From NCBI RefSeq assembly GCF_020179385.1, contig NZ_JAIBLJ010000018.1:1-60437 (forward strand): 60,437 nucleotides of DNA, read 5' to 3'. Positions within the stretch are counted from its first letter, which is position 1, and the number at the start of each line of letters is the position of its first letter. Below are positions 1 through 7,076 of this stretch, piece by piece. This stretch comes from Alkalihalobacillus sp. YIM B00296. Lineage in GTDB: Bacteria; Bacillota; Bacilli; Bacillales; Fictibacillaceae. Under the pieces are notes generated by a model that was not told the DNA's origin, did no database searches, and worked only from the letters and a program-made list of their open reading frames with translations. Position numbers and translations under genes: made by a program.

Positions 1-513
1 GATCCAACAGAACCGGGAAGGGACGCCGCAAGGAAGTCCCCCGAATTTATTCGTGTGGAGGTTCAGGCAGTGCTGTAATGGAGCCTATGCAATAATGATA
101 ATCGGCATTAGAAAATAATTTAAATCTTCTTTAAACATTTTTATCAAATTTTTCTTCTTATAACATTTAAGTTACGTATCATTCCAAAATATCCATACTT
201 TGGAATGGATTAGTTGTACCTATTTATCTTGAACAAAGCATGTCTTAACAGTTTCTATTTTTAATAGAGGTGTTTACAAACATATAAATTATAAGACAAG
301 TTATTAAAGCGAAAATGAATAGTTTTAGAATTTGGTTACAGTTAGGTATTTCTCTATAAATTCGACAGTTTCATGGAATTGGAGTATTTATAATAAGTTT
401 TGAATTTAGGAAAAAGGAGGTTATAGTCTTTAAACCCTGATGCCTTTCTTTGTGGCTGAAAAGTGTAGAAAGCTTTGGCGTAATTAATTTTTGCATAAAA
501 GGAGGAGCTTTAC
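1..513. other. Intergenic leader with unresolved 5' edge
   Basis: The first 75-115 bases are open in all three forward frames. They could be the 3' tail of a gene cut by the window edge, but none of the three peptides is recognisable. The rest is AT-rich and I see no gene in it. At 414-423 there is a strong AAAAAGGAGG ribosome site that no start codon follows at usable distance; the frame behind it stops at once. Confidence 0.3.
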
Positions 514-777
514 TTGTTTGAAACCTTGAAATGGAAAAAATCCTTTTCCCTTTTAACAGTGGCAGTTATGTTAACAGCATGCAGCAATACACCTGAAGAA
601 GAGAACATTAATGGGGATACGAATAATCCTCCTGCCGAGGAACCGGTAAACGGGGAGAATCCATCAGATGGAGGAATGAATGAAGAACCGAGTACTGAAG
701 ATCCTGCAGACGGTGGAATGGGTGAAGAACCAAGTACTGAAACTCCTGCCGATGAAGGCACAGAGTCGGATTGGTAA
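514..777 (+). CDS. Small acidic putative lipoprotein with internal repeats
   Basis: An 87-residue protein of unknown function. The N-terminus (about residues 1-22) is a short positively charged, then hydrophobic signal ending in MLTAC, a lipobox, so it is probably exported and anchored as a lipoprotein. The mature part is low-complexity, very acidic and rich in Pro, Gly and Glu. It carries two near copies of a unit of the form DGGMxEEPSTExPAD, typical of an unstructured wall-spanning linker. The start is TTG at 514, chosen because GGAGG lies 8 bases upstream (501-505) and the frame then begins with the signal peptide. No neighbour is close enough to suggest an operon. Secretion is well supported, the role is not. 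Confidence 0.6.
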   Translation: MFETLKWKKSFSLLTVAVMLTACSNTPEEENINGDTNNPPAEEPVNGENPSDGGMNEEPSTEDPADGGMGEEPSTETPADEGTESDW

Positions 778-1335
778 AAGCTAAGATAATCCTTAGGGAT
801 ATTAACGAATTATTATGAGAAAAAACTATATGACGCTGTTACTTATAGGAGATAAACTGTTTTTTAAGTTTTCTTACTCTTTGAAAATGATAAAACAGTA
901 GATAGACAAAGACTCTATATTTCTTCTAGAGTGAGTTGAATCAGGAAGAAAAAATATTAGGAATATCTATCTTAAGGGTTTTACCTAATATTTACGGGGC
1001 TTAATCCTTCGACTTTGGGTTAGCCCTTTTCTTATACCAAACAAAGTACATTTCAAATCTTCTTTTGAAACCAGGTAATAGATGTTCAAAGGTAATAGCA
1101 AATTTAACAAATACTATCTTGAAGTGGATAAGTACTAATTTCAGACTTGTTACTGCCTCCTTTTCAACAAGCCAGATTTTAGAAGCCTTCTGATCCAGCT
1201 AATAGAAGGTCAAGAGGTAGGACTAAAAAAGCTGAAAAAGTCATGTTACAATAAAAATGAACATGCTAAATAAACTTCAATCAAGGTAACTTGAAGTTAT
1301 TGTAATGATTTTATTTTTTTACTGATCATTATATT
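778..1335. other. Intergenic stretch without recognisable gene
   Basis: AT-rich, with no open frame showing a ribosome site. The only structured element is the terminator-like hairpin at 997-1030. The 3' end of the stretch precedes the RidA remnant and has no ribosome site, in keeping with decay of that gene's 5' part. Confidence 0.5.
997..1030 (+). terminator. Rho-independent terminator-like hairpin
   Basis: Arms GGGCTTAATCC and GGGTTAGCCC pair with one bulged base around a nine-base loop, followed by TTTT. It lies 220 bases after the lipoprotein gene, with no other gene between. Confidence 0.5.
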
Positions 1336-1569
1336 TTGAAAGCCTCTTTACGTTTGAGTAATGCAGTGTTGGAATCTGAAGGATTAAGTGCTGAAAACAT
1401 TATAAAAGTGAACGTATGGGCTACTGAGAAAATTGATTGGGAATTCTTATATTCAGAGTGGGAAAAATTATTTAGCCATGATTATCCGGCAATGACGATT
1501 GGATATATTGCTGAGTTAGGTTTGCCTGAGATAAAAATTGAAATAGAAATTTGGGCAGCAAAAGTATAA
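1336..1569 (+). pseudogene. RidA/YjgF-family remnant, N-terminus missing
   Basis: The 77-residue frame matches the C-terminal two thirds of the RidA (YjgF/YER057c/UK114) family: a helix with NAVLESEGLSAENIIKV, then WEFLYSEWEKLF, then PAMTIGYIAELGLP and the final strand IKIEIEIWAAK. Family members are about 125 residues and act as enamine/imine deaminases. The N-terminal strands, including the usual SGQ region, are absent. The only start is a TTG with no ribosome site. The key family arginine in the PxRxxV segment is replaced (PAMTIGY). I read it as a decayed gene that still keeps its terminator. A short functional variant is less likely. Confidence 0.6.
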
Positions 1570-1588
1570 AGTTCAAACACACTTTATC

Positions 1589-1629
1589 AAAACCATGGAA
1601 CGTCTAAATTAGATGATTCCATGGTTTTT
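1589..1629 (+). terminator. Strong rho-independent terminator
   Basis: AAACCATGGAA and TTCCATGGTTT form a perfect 11-base-pair outer stem. A second short palindrome, TCTAA-A-TTAGA, sits in the loop and a T run follows. It directly follows the RidA remnant. Confidence 0.8.
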
Positions 1630-2073
1630 AATGCGAGCATATTTTAAACAATCGGGCGCCGTTCGACAAGTTCTGTTATAAGCGTTTTGAACCGTGAAGT
1701 ACAGAGGATTATTCAGGATTTTTGGTTATGGCCATTCAACACCCGCGTAAGTAAAAGTGCGAATCGGGAGATGGAAAGGTTGATTCATAATAATCGGTTA
1801 TTTTTTTGTAAGTCTATATTCACAATTTGTAAATCAAGGAGTATAATTGGGTCTATAGTAACCTGTAAAGATAGGTGTAAAGACAATTTGGAAGGAGATG
1901 GTCAGTACTCTCGTAGAATTTGTTACAGAAGGGAGTAACCCCTAATATCTGTATAGGTCTGAAGAAATATGAACTAGTTCAAAAAGAGCAGTATCACACT
2001 TTTAATAATTGAATTGACATCATTTACAGGATAAGCTAATCTGCTAGCAAAAGTGTAATGAGGAGGTATTCAG

Positions 2074-2241
2074 ATGGAAACTCCTTTAAAAGCGGAAGAT
2101 CATAGTGTACTAATAAAAGAAGTTCGAAAATTAATCCATGAGTTTCAGAATGACCCGAACCAATCAACGTTTGATAAAGTGATCGAACTGACTGATTATT
2201 TATGTAAATTAGAAAACAAGAAGTATTATAATAGAGATTGA
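2074..2241 (+). CDS. Small hypothetical protein, 55 residues
   Basis: An unrecognised soluble protein of 55 residues, with amphipathic helices and no signal or membrane segment. ATG at 2074 is preceded by GAGGAGG at 2060-2066 with good spacing, which is the main support. The sequence (starting METPLKAEDHSVL) is charged and helical, similar in size and character to small sporulation or phosphorelay regulators, but I cannot assign it to a family. Its last 16 bases overlap the 3' end of the convergent Spo0E-like gene on the other strand. Confidence 0.55.
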   Translation: METPLKAEDHSVLIKEVRKLIHEFQNDPNQSTFDKVIELTDYLCKLENKKYYNRD

Positions 2242-2390
2242 TAGATGTTAAGAAGATGGTCTAGTTCGCGGCTGCATTGGAGGGTCTCCTTACTCCTTAA
2301 ACCCTTTGATTGAGCCACACTAATCAATTCTTCTTTCTTCCTTGATATTTCTTCCAATTCCACCTTTTCCTTGTCTTTAACATCTAACAT
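2226..2390 (-). CDS. Spo0E-family aspartyl-phosphate phosphatase
   Basis: A 54-residue protein with the Spo0E-like pattern: a first helix VELEEISRKKEELISVAQ, a turn with GLRSKETLQCSRELD, then a second helix ending LLNIYQ. The family signature SxELD is present (SRELD, about residues 42-46). Family members dephosphorylate Spo0A~P and delay entry into sporulation; this role is inferred from the family. The start is ATG at 2390; the upstream GGGGGGCGGA is only a moderate ribosome site. The gene is convergent with the 55-residue gene at 2074-2241 and overlaps it by 16 bases at the 3' ends. The length is typical of the family. Confidence 0.75.
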   Translation of the reverse strand: MLDVKDKEKVELEEISRKKEELISVAQSKGLRSKETLQCSRELDHLLNIYQSLL

Positions 2391-2638
2391 ATAATCCGCC
2401 CCCCATAAGTTACGACTACAGTATAACTACTATTATGCAAAAACTGAAAATGAATTGAAACGGTTTCGAGTAAAGTTGTCAAAGTGAGACAAATATTTAT
2501 CCAAAACGTCAGTGAAAAAATGGATATTCGCCATTGTGTATTTATAATAATCTGACCCCTTAGACTAGGCATTTAATGAAAAATACATTTAACGTAAATT
2601 CCTTATACTCATAATGAATGATTGACTACAACGTAAAA

Positions 2639-2692
2639 AGGGGCTGTCCCATTAGTGTCTGACACTATTGTTTTGGGACAGCCCGTTTTACG
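2639..2692. repeat. GGGGCTGTCCC inverted repeat, short form
   Basis: Arms GGGCTGTCCCA and TGGGACAGCCC enclose AGTGTCTGACACT, itself a perfect palindrome, so the whole 45 bases can extrude as one long stem. T/A runs flank it on both sides, so it can end transcription of the SASP gene on the minus strand. Related copies lie at 3684-3720 and 24074-24191. Confidence 0.8.
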
Positions 2693-2718
2693 GTTGATTA
2701 TCTGCTTCCGTTCATTTA

Positions 2719-2895
2719 TTACTGAACCATTTGAACGAGACGCTTTGTTATCTCTCCACCGACAGATCCGTTTTTTCGAGAAGCTGTGCCCGGTCCAAGT
2801 TGGATACCAAACTCACTTGCGATTTCAGACTTCATTTGATCGATTGCTGCTTGCGCACCTTGGACTAATAATTGATTGTTGTTTTTTCGTGCCAT
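2719..2895 (-). CDS. Alpha/beta-type small acid-soluble spore protein
   Basis: A 58-residue SASP. It starts [22 protein letters not shown] and continues with SEIASEFGI and [11 protein letters not shown], the two conserved blocks of alpha/beta-type SASPs. These coat DNA in the spore core and protect it from UV and hydrolysis. The GPR protease cleavage region (E-IASE-F) is visible at about residues 23-29. The protein is slightly shorter than the usual 60-70 residues, with a very short C-terminus. ATG at 2895 has AAGGAGG 8 bases upstream. Expression in the forespore is expected from the family; I could not place a sigma-G promoter with confidence. Confidence 0.88.
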   Translation of the reverse strand: MARKNNNQLLVQGAQAAIDQMKSEIASEFGIQLGPGTASRKNGSVGGEITKRLVQMVQ

Positions 2896-3091
2896 GATGT
2901 TTGCCTCCTTCTATGATCGTTTTAAGGTATTTCTATACTTTGTTTTGTTCGATTTACTTTGGATAAATTTTCTAAACGGGAAGGAACACAATTTGTTCTG
3001 ATCGAAAAGGAATTCAGATGATTCGATAGAAGTATAAGTACAGTATTTATCCTTGAAATAACTGTCGGTACTAGAAAGAAAGGAGCACCCT

Positions 3092-3616
3092 GTGATTATT
3101 GATTTTGTCAAATTAACTGAAGCTACTTCACCCGTTGTGGAGAAGTTGAATATGTGGGAAAACGACCCTGCTTTGATTCCGTTGACTAGTCCAAACCAAA
3201 ACAAAGAGGAATTTGAGCGTAAGAGAATAATCAACTTAGAGGAGCTGGCACAACGCCTTGAACATCATCATGTATATCTGATTTATCTCGATGAGAAGTT
3301 GATTGGTGAAATGAACTATATGGTTGACCCTGATCACCTTTACAAAAAAGAAACCGGAACCGCTTGGATCGGGATTTCGATAGGTGAGCCGGAAGGCCGG
3401 GGGAAGGGAATCGGCGATATTGCGATGCGCCATTTAGAGAAACAGATCAAGCTTCAAGGGCATAAGCGTATTGAACTTGGCGTATTTGAATTTAATAAAC
3501 AGGCGCAGAAACTATATCAGAAGTTGGGTTACCAGGAAATCGGACGGATCAAAGACTTCACCTACTGGAATGATAAAATGTGGTCTGACATCCGCATGGA
3601 AAAGTATCTAGATTGA
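3092..3616 (+). CDS. GNAT-family N-acetyltransferase
   Basis: A 174-residue single-domain GNAT protein. It shows a conserved GNAT strand with YLDEKLIGEMNYM, then motif A WIGISIGEPEGRGKGIG (the R/Q-x-x-G-x-G/A pyrophosphate loop that binds acetyl-CoA), and motif B ELGVFEFNKQAQKLYQKLGYQEIG. The substrate is unknown; the closest pattern is the ribosomal-protein/antibiotic-type acetyltransferases. The start is GTG at 3092 with AAAGGAG upstream. The gene stands alone between two copies of the GGGGCTGTCCC repeat. Confidence 0.8.
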   Translation: MIIDFVKLTEATSPVVEKLNMWENDPALIPLTSPNQNKEEFERKRIINLEELAQRLEHHHVYLIYLDEKLIGEMNYMVDPDHLYKKETGTAWIGISIGEPEGRGKGIGDIAMRHLEKQIKLQGHKRIELGVFEFNKQAQKLYQKLGYQEIGRIKDFTYWNDKMWSDIRMEKYLD

Positions 3617-3683
3617 GGAAAAAGGAGAAAGCAAAGAGGATAGTGGGTTCTATTCCGGGGTTCACACCGAATTAACATATTAA

Positions 3684-3720
3684 AGGGGCTGTCCACAAAC
3701 AATAGTATCAGACACTTGTA
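3684..3720. repeat. GGGGCTGTCC repeat, half copy
   Basis: One arm of the element seen at 2639-2692: AAAGGGGCTGTCC is followed by ACAAACAATAGTATCAGACAC, with mismatches. The opposite arm is missing, so this is a decayed or half copy. Confidence 0.65.
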
Positions 3721-3863
3721 TCAACATCCTATATCCCCGCGTCTACTAAATTGGGTATTATAAGTAGCCGGGATGTGTTGAATGATGTCCTCTGAACTTC
3801 TCCCACGGATTTTTCGAAACTGTATATCTTCCTGTTTAAGCCTTAAATAAAGTAATAACCTTG

Positions 3864-4319
3864 CTATATCGATTGGGTGAAAAGGGGATTGTATTCCTTT
3901 TCACCTTTTAAAATCTTATCCAATGCCTGCCATGTCATTAATGCACAATTATGCCTAGCTTTTAATTTATGTACACCTTGTAACGATAGACTGTCGCCTA
4001 AGTTTATCTTATCGGGTAACTTTCCGCTCCGGATTAACTCTTCAATTGCTACTCTAAAAGAGGCAATCTCTTGTAGTGATTTATTTTCGATCAATCCTGT
4101 CATCATAGAGGCAGATGCCATACTAATACTGCAGCCTTCGCCAATGAAGGCTGCTTTTACAACATGGTCTTGTTCAATCAATAAAAATAATGTCATGACA
4201 TCGCCACAGGTAGGATTTTTATAATGAACTTTTCGGACCTGTTCACCTTCAAATTCTTCAAAGTTTTGCTTGTTTCTGTAATGATCCAGGATGACTTGCC
4301 GGTACAGATTATCAAGCAT
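3864..4319 (-). CDS. SufU-like Fe-S assembly protein (extra copy under Zur-type control)
   Basis: A 151-residue protein of the SufU/NifU-N family, the zinc-dependent sulfur acceptor that takes sulfur from SufS. All zinc ligands and the acceptor are present: Cys38 and Asp40 in NPTCGD, Cys63 in GEGCSISMAS, Cys125 in ARHNCAL. The family's typical insertion around residues 82-110 is also present, which favours SufU over IscU. It lacks sufCDSB neighbours. It lies 63 bases after the COG0523 GTPase gene, as the third gene of a set that begins with the ferredoxin and a Zur-type box at 5874-5894. I infer a paralogue made under zinc starvation, possibly a client of the GTPase. Confidence 0.8.
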   Translation of the reverse strand: MLDNLYRQVILDHYRNKQNFEEFEGEQVRKVHYKNPTCGDVMTLFLLIEQDHVVKAAFIGEGCSISMASASMMTGLIENKSLQEIASFRVAIEELIRSGKLPDKINLGDSLSLQGVHKLKARHNCALMTWQALDKILKGEKEYNPLFTQSI

Positions 4320-4382
4320 GGAAATAAATTCCCCTTTCTTTGTTTACTAAGATGCCCGTCGATAACCTATATTGTAAAGTAA

Positions 4383-5381
4383 CTAGTTTGCTATACAATT
4401 TTTAAACTGTTGTTCCAACTCTTCTTTATTTAAATCCTTTCCGATAAACACAAGTTCACTTAACTTTGTTTCGTTTGCTTTCCATTTCCGGTCCGGGTGT
4501 CCAGAAAACAGCATATGAAGCCCTTGGAATACGATCCGCTCTTCCACCCCTTTGATTTGAAGAATGCCTTTATAACGCAATAGATCTTCCCCCTTTTGAC
4601 GAACAAGATACCCCATCCATTGCTCTACCTTTTCTATGTCAAGTGGCTTCTCTTCACGAAAAGCTACAGAAGACACCGTATCATCATGATGATGGTGATG
4701 ATGATCCTTTAAGAAGTGGGGAGCAATTTCTAACTTGCGCTTCACATCAAATGAATGGATTCCTAGAAGTTCTTTCAAGTTTACATTGCAATCTTGAGCA
4801 TACAACTTCCGAGCGGCAGGGTTCATGTTAGCTAGTCTACGTTCTAACGATTTTAGATTGCTATCGGAAACTAAATCAGTCTTATTTAGAATGATCACAT
4901 CTGCAAAAGCAATTTGCTCCTGGGCCTCGTCGTGAGTATCTAAATGACGGGTGACATGTTTACTATCTACAACAGTAATAATACTATCAACTTCAAATTT
5001 TTGGGATAGTTGCTCATCCATGAAAAAAGTCTGGGCAACGGGTGCTGGATCAGCTAAACCTGTTGTTTCAATCAAAACCCGGTCAAAATGAACTTTCCCT
5101 TCATTCATTGAAAACACGAGCATTCGTAAAATACGAATGAGATCACCACGAACTGTACAACAGATGCACCCATTGTTCATTTCTAAAATTTCTTCATCAG
5201 CATCCACAACGAGTTGATTGTCTATCCCAACTTCTCCATACTCGTTGACAATGACCGCAATCTTTTGACGATGCTTTTCTGTTAGTATTCGATTCAAAAG
5301 AGTGGTTTTTCCGGCACCTAAATATCCTGTCAAAATGGTAACAGGAATTTTGTTTGGTCTCGCTAACGGCAATATTTTCAT
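4383..5381 (-). CDS. COG0523 (CobW/YciC-type) GTPase metallochaperone
   Basis: A 332-residue P-loop GTPase of the G3E family. Walker A is GYLGAGKTT (19-27). The family-specific metal motif CICC is at 72-75. The G4 motif NKTD is at about 166-169. A run of six histidines followed by two aspartates lies at about 226-233, in the linker before the CobW C-terminal domain. COG0523 proteins insert or deliver metal, mostly zinc, and B. subtilis YciC/ZagA is Zur-regulated. The His cluster and the Zur-type box upstream of the operon point to zinc. It is 6 bases after the ferredoxin gene, so translation is probably coupled. The client is unknown; SufU in the same operon is the obvious candidate. Confidence 0.88.
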   Translation of the reverse strand: MKILPLARPNKIPVTILTGYLGAGKTTLLNRILTEKHRQKIAVIVNEYGEVGIDNQLVVDADEEILEMNNGCICCTVRGDLIRILRMLVFSMNEGKVHFDRVLIETTGLADPAPVAQTFFMDEQLSQKFEVDSIITVVDSKHVTRHLDTHDEAQEQIAFADVIILNKTDLVSDSNLKSLERRLANMNPAARKLYAQDCNVNLKELLGIHSFDVKRKLEIAPHFLKDHHHHHHDDTVSSVAFREEKPLDIEKVEQWMGYLVRQKGEDLLRYKGILQIKGVEERIVFQGLHMLFSGHPDRKWKANETKLSELVFIGKDLNKEELEQQFKNCIAN

Positions 5382-5387
5382 CTCCCT

Positions 5388-5780
5388 TTATAACGTTTTG
5401 GACACTCGGTTTACTTGGCTTTTGTTTTTAGATACACCCGTAATGACACCAGGTACGCGTTCAAAACCTTGACTATGAAATGTATGGCTGACTTTTTCCG
5501 TATACTCCTTGTTATTGACAAGTGATTTGACCAAAAGAGGGGCATCTACAGGCTTCAATTCCTTATACCATGTTCCTTTCGGATAGTGGATCGCAACACA
5601 TTTATCCTGGCATCTTCCATTGCACCTTGTACGCGTGGTATGAATGATATCGTCCAGCTCCTGGTTTGAGATTTCTTTTCGTATTGCTTGGGTCAGTTCC
5701 TCTGCTCCAGTTCGATTGCAGCTGCTACCGTTACAAATGAGGATGTGATGCTTTGTATTACTCAAATCCCATGTTGCCAT
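5388..5780 (-). CDS. Thioredoxin-like [2Fe-2S] ferredoxin-domain protein
   Basis: A 130-residue protein whose first 85 residues form the thioredoxin-like ferredoxin fold: HHILICNGSSCNRTGAEEL, then TRCNGRCQDKC and VAIHYPKGTWY. Four cysteines in the C-x4-C ... C-x3-C arrangement (about 16, 21, 54, 58) suit a [2Fe-2S] cluster. A further Cys lies at about 62. The C-terminal 45 residues are basic and unassigned. It is the first gene of the operon with the GTPase and SufU-like genes. The nearest control site is the Zur-type box about 95 bases upstream of the start. Its partner is unknown; electron transfer or metal sensing for the GTPase are inferences. Confidence 0.72.
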   Translation of the reverse strand: MATWDLSNTKHHILICNGSSCNRTGAEELTQAIRKEISNQELDDIIHTTRTRCNGRCQDKCVAIHYPKGTWYKELKPVDAPLLVKSLVNNKEYTEKVSHTFHSQGFERVPGVITGVSKNKSQVNRVSKTL

Positions 5781-5873
5781 AGCTTTTATCCCTCCAAAAT
5801 AGAACTATTTGATCTCTTACCGTAGTACATTTTAGACTTGTCTTTCCATCTTTCTTCTAAGATATGATCAGTT

Positions 5874-5894
5874 AAAACGTAATCATTACGATTT
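5874..5894. promoter_or_regulatory. Zur-type operator (ferredoxin-GTPase-sufU side)
   Basis: The perfect 6-1-6 palindrome CGTAAT-C-ATTACG (5878-5890) with AAA/ATTT flanks agrees with the Bacillus Zur consensus (AAATCGTAATNATTACGATTT). It lies about 95 bases before the ferredoxin start on the minus strand. A TATAAT follows at 5901-5906 on the plus strand, so the box could also act on a plus-strand transcript. Confidence 0.8.
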
Positions 5895-6116
5895 AGGTGG
5901 TATAATCATATCTTTTTTTGAATTCAAATGCAAACGGAAAAGAAATCACTTGTCAATTAAATGGTCTGGTTTCCATTCTTCATTTTTGATGGCTGCAGGG
6001 TTTCTTCCGTATCTTAATGTATTGGCTATTTCCGTTAAAAATTAATTAATAGAGGTTCGAGGAGAAAACGAAATCGTACTTCACATGTTCGTTCGTGAAT
6101 TCTGGGGAAATAATAG

Positions 6117-6145
6117 TTGACTTTATTAATCATCATATGTAGTAT
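6117..6145 (+). promoter_or_regulatory. Sigma-A promoter of dcd
   Basis: TTGACT (6117-6122), a 17-base spacer and TAGTAT (6140-6145). The Zur-type box begins three bases after the -10 element and covers the expected transcription start, the right place for repression. Confidence 0.65.
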
Positions 6146-6147
6146 CT

Positions 6148-6168
6148 AAACCGTAATAATTACGATTT
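6148..6168. promoter_or_regulatory. Zur-type operator (dcd side)
   Basis: The perfect palindrome CGTAAT-A-ATTACG (6152-6164) with AAAC and ATTT flanks is the same site type as at 5874-5894. It overlaps the expected start of the dcd transcript. Confidence 0.82.
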
Positions 6169-6226
6169 GATAAATGATATAAAAACTTGACCGTAAAGAT
6201 GGAAAGATAAAGATGGAGGTCTTTTA

Positions 6227-6754
6227 ATGATTTTATCTGATACAGATATCAAAAAGAGCCTGGAGTCCAAAGAGATCGTCATAGATCCTTTGAAATTATC
6301 ACAGATTCAGCCAGCATCCATTGACTTGAGCCTCGGGTACACGTACTTGAAACTTAGATGTAATCAAATTGTTCGTTTTGATCAGCCAGTCAAATACACC
6401 GAAATTGAGAATGAAACCCTCATTATTCCGCCTTTATCCTTTTTATTAGCGTCAACTAAGGAATATGTGAAAATACCACCGAATTTGACTGCTTTCGTTG
6501 AAGGCCGGAGTTCTATAGGTAGACTTGGTTTATTTGTTCAAAATGCGGGATGGATCGACCCTGGATTTGAAGGGAACATCACGTTAGAATTATTTAATGC
6601 TTCAAGTCAGCCCATCCAACTGAATAGTGGTCATAAAATCTGCCAAATCGTATTTTCAAAGCTCATTTCCCCTGCACAATCCCAGTATCAAGGGAAATAC
6701 CTTTACCAAAAATTCGCAACACCAAGCAAAGTTCATCAGGACATCAATCAATAG
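6227..6754 (+). CDS. dcd: dCTP deaminase
   Basis: A 175-residue member of the dCTP deaminase/dUTPase trimer family, which converts dCTP to dUTP (or on to dUMP in bifunctional forms). It shows SIDLSLG (about 31-37), GRSSIGRLGLFVQNAGWIDPG with the nucleotide-binding RSS and Gly-rich loop, and the segment ITLEL with the catalytic glutamate. The fold needs no catalytic zinc, unlike dCMP deaminase (ComEB). The start is ATG at 6227 with GGAGG upstream. The Zur-type box on its promoter suggests a zinc-free route to dUMP under zinc starvation; that role is inference. Bifunctionality cannot be decided by eye. Confidence 0.88.
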   Translation: MILSDTDIKKSLESKEIVIDPLKLSQIQPASIDLSLGYTYLKLRCNQIVRFDQPVKYTEIENETLIIPPLSFLLASTKEYVKIPPNLTAFVEGRSSIGRLGLFVQNAGWIDPGFEGNITLELFNASSQPIQLNSGHKICQIVFSKLISPAQSQYQGKYLYQKFATPSKVHQDINQ

Positions 6755-6818
6755 ATACGTACCCCTTTATACGGGTAGGTTAAAGGTTTATATTAAAAAC
6801 CACGAAATAGAGAAAACA

Positions 6819-6947
6819 GTGAAACGTATCAGTCTATTTCTTTTTTTATGGATGGTGTTGATGACAGCATGTTCACCTGGTAAATTTAATGAAGGTTCGG
6901 GTAACAAAAAACTGATTTTCCTATTTAATTTTCCAACCTCACGTTAG
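6819..6947 (+). CDS. Possible short lipoprotein or lipoprotein remnant
   Basis: A 42-residue frame from GTG at 6819 with a hydrophobic segment ending LMTACSPG, a plausible lipobox, then about 25 residues. The ribosome site is weak (AGAGAAAA). It could be a truncated lipoprotein gene rather than a functional product. It lies 65 bases after dcd on the same strand. I give it low weight. Confidence 0.25.
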   Translation: MKRISLFLFLWMVLMTACSPGKFNEGSGNKKLIFLFNFPTSR

Positions 6948-7076
6948 ATCCATAACAGCAGTAACAGTAGGTATGACAAAAACACAAAAGAAGCAGTCCC
7001 AGGTTCTTTTGAGCGATTATTCAAAATTTAAGATGAATTCGACAAGATTTAATTAATATCCTCAGGAGTGAACACG

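Larger units (their letters stand above)
5895..6226. other. Divergent intergenic region between two Zur-type boxes
   Basis: No gene is seen here. On the minus strand a 31-codon open stretch at about 5953-6048 (ending KPDHLIDK) has no start codon and may be a decayed gene end. The stretch also contains the dcd promoter and the second Zur-type box. Confidence 0.5.

Noticed and set aside
414-470. Gene start after AAAAAGGAGG
   Set aside because: The following frame has no start codon at usable distance and stops at once.
1687-1938. 83-codon open frame
   Set aside because: No ribosome site, unusual composition for this genome and no recognisable motif.
2904-2938. Sigma-G promoter (GTATA, 18 bases, CATAGAA) for the SASP gene
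   Set aside because: The -10 part overlaps the ribosome site, so a transcript from it would lack the site.
5953-6048. 31-codon minus-strand open stretch ending KPDHLIDK between the Zur boxes
   Set aside because: No start codon and no ribosome site; possibly a decayed gene end but not identifiable.
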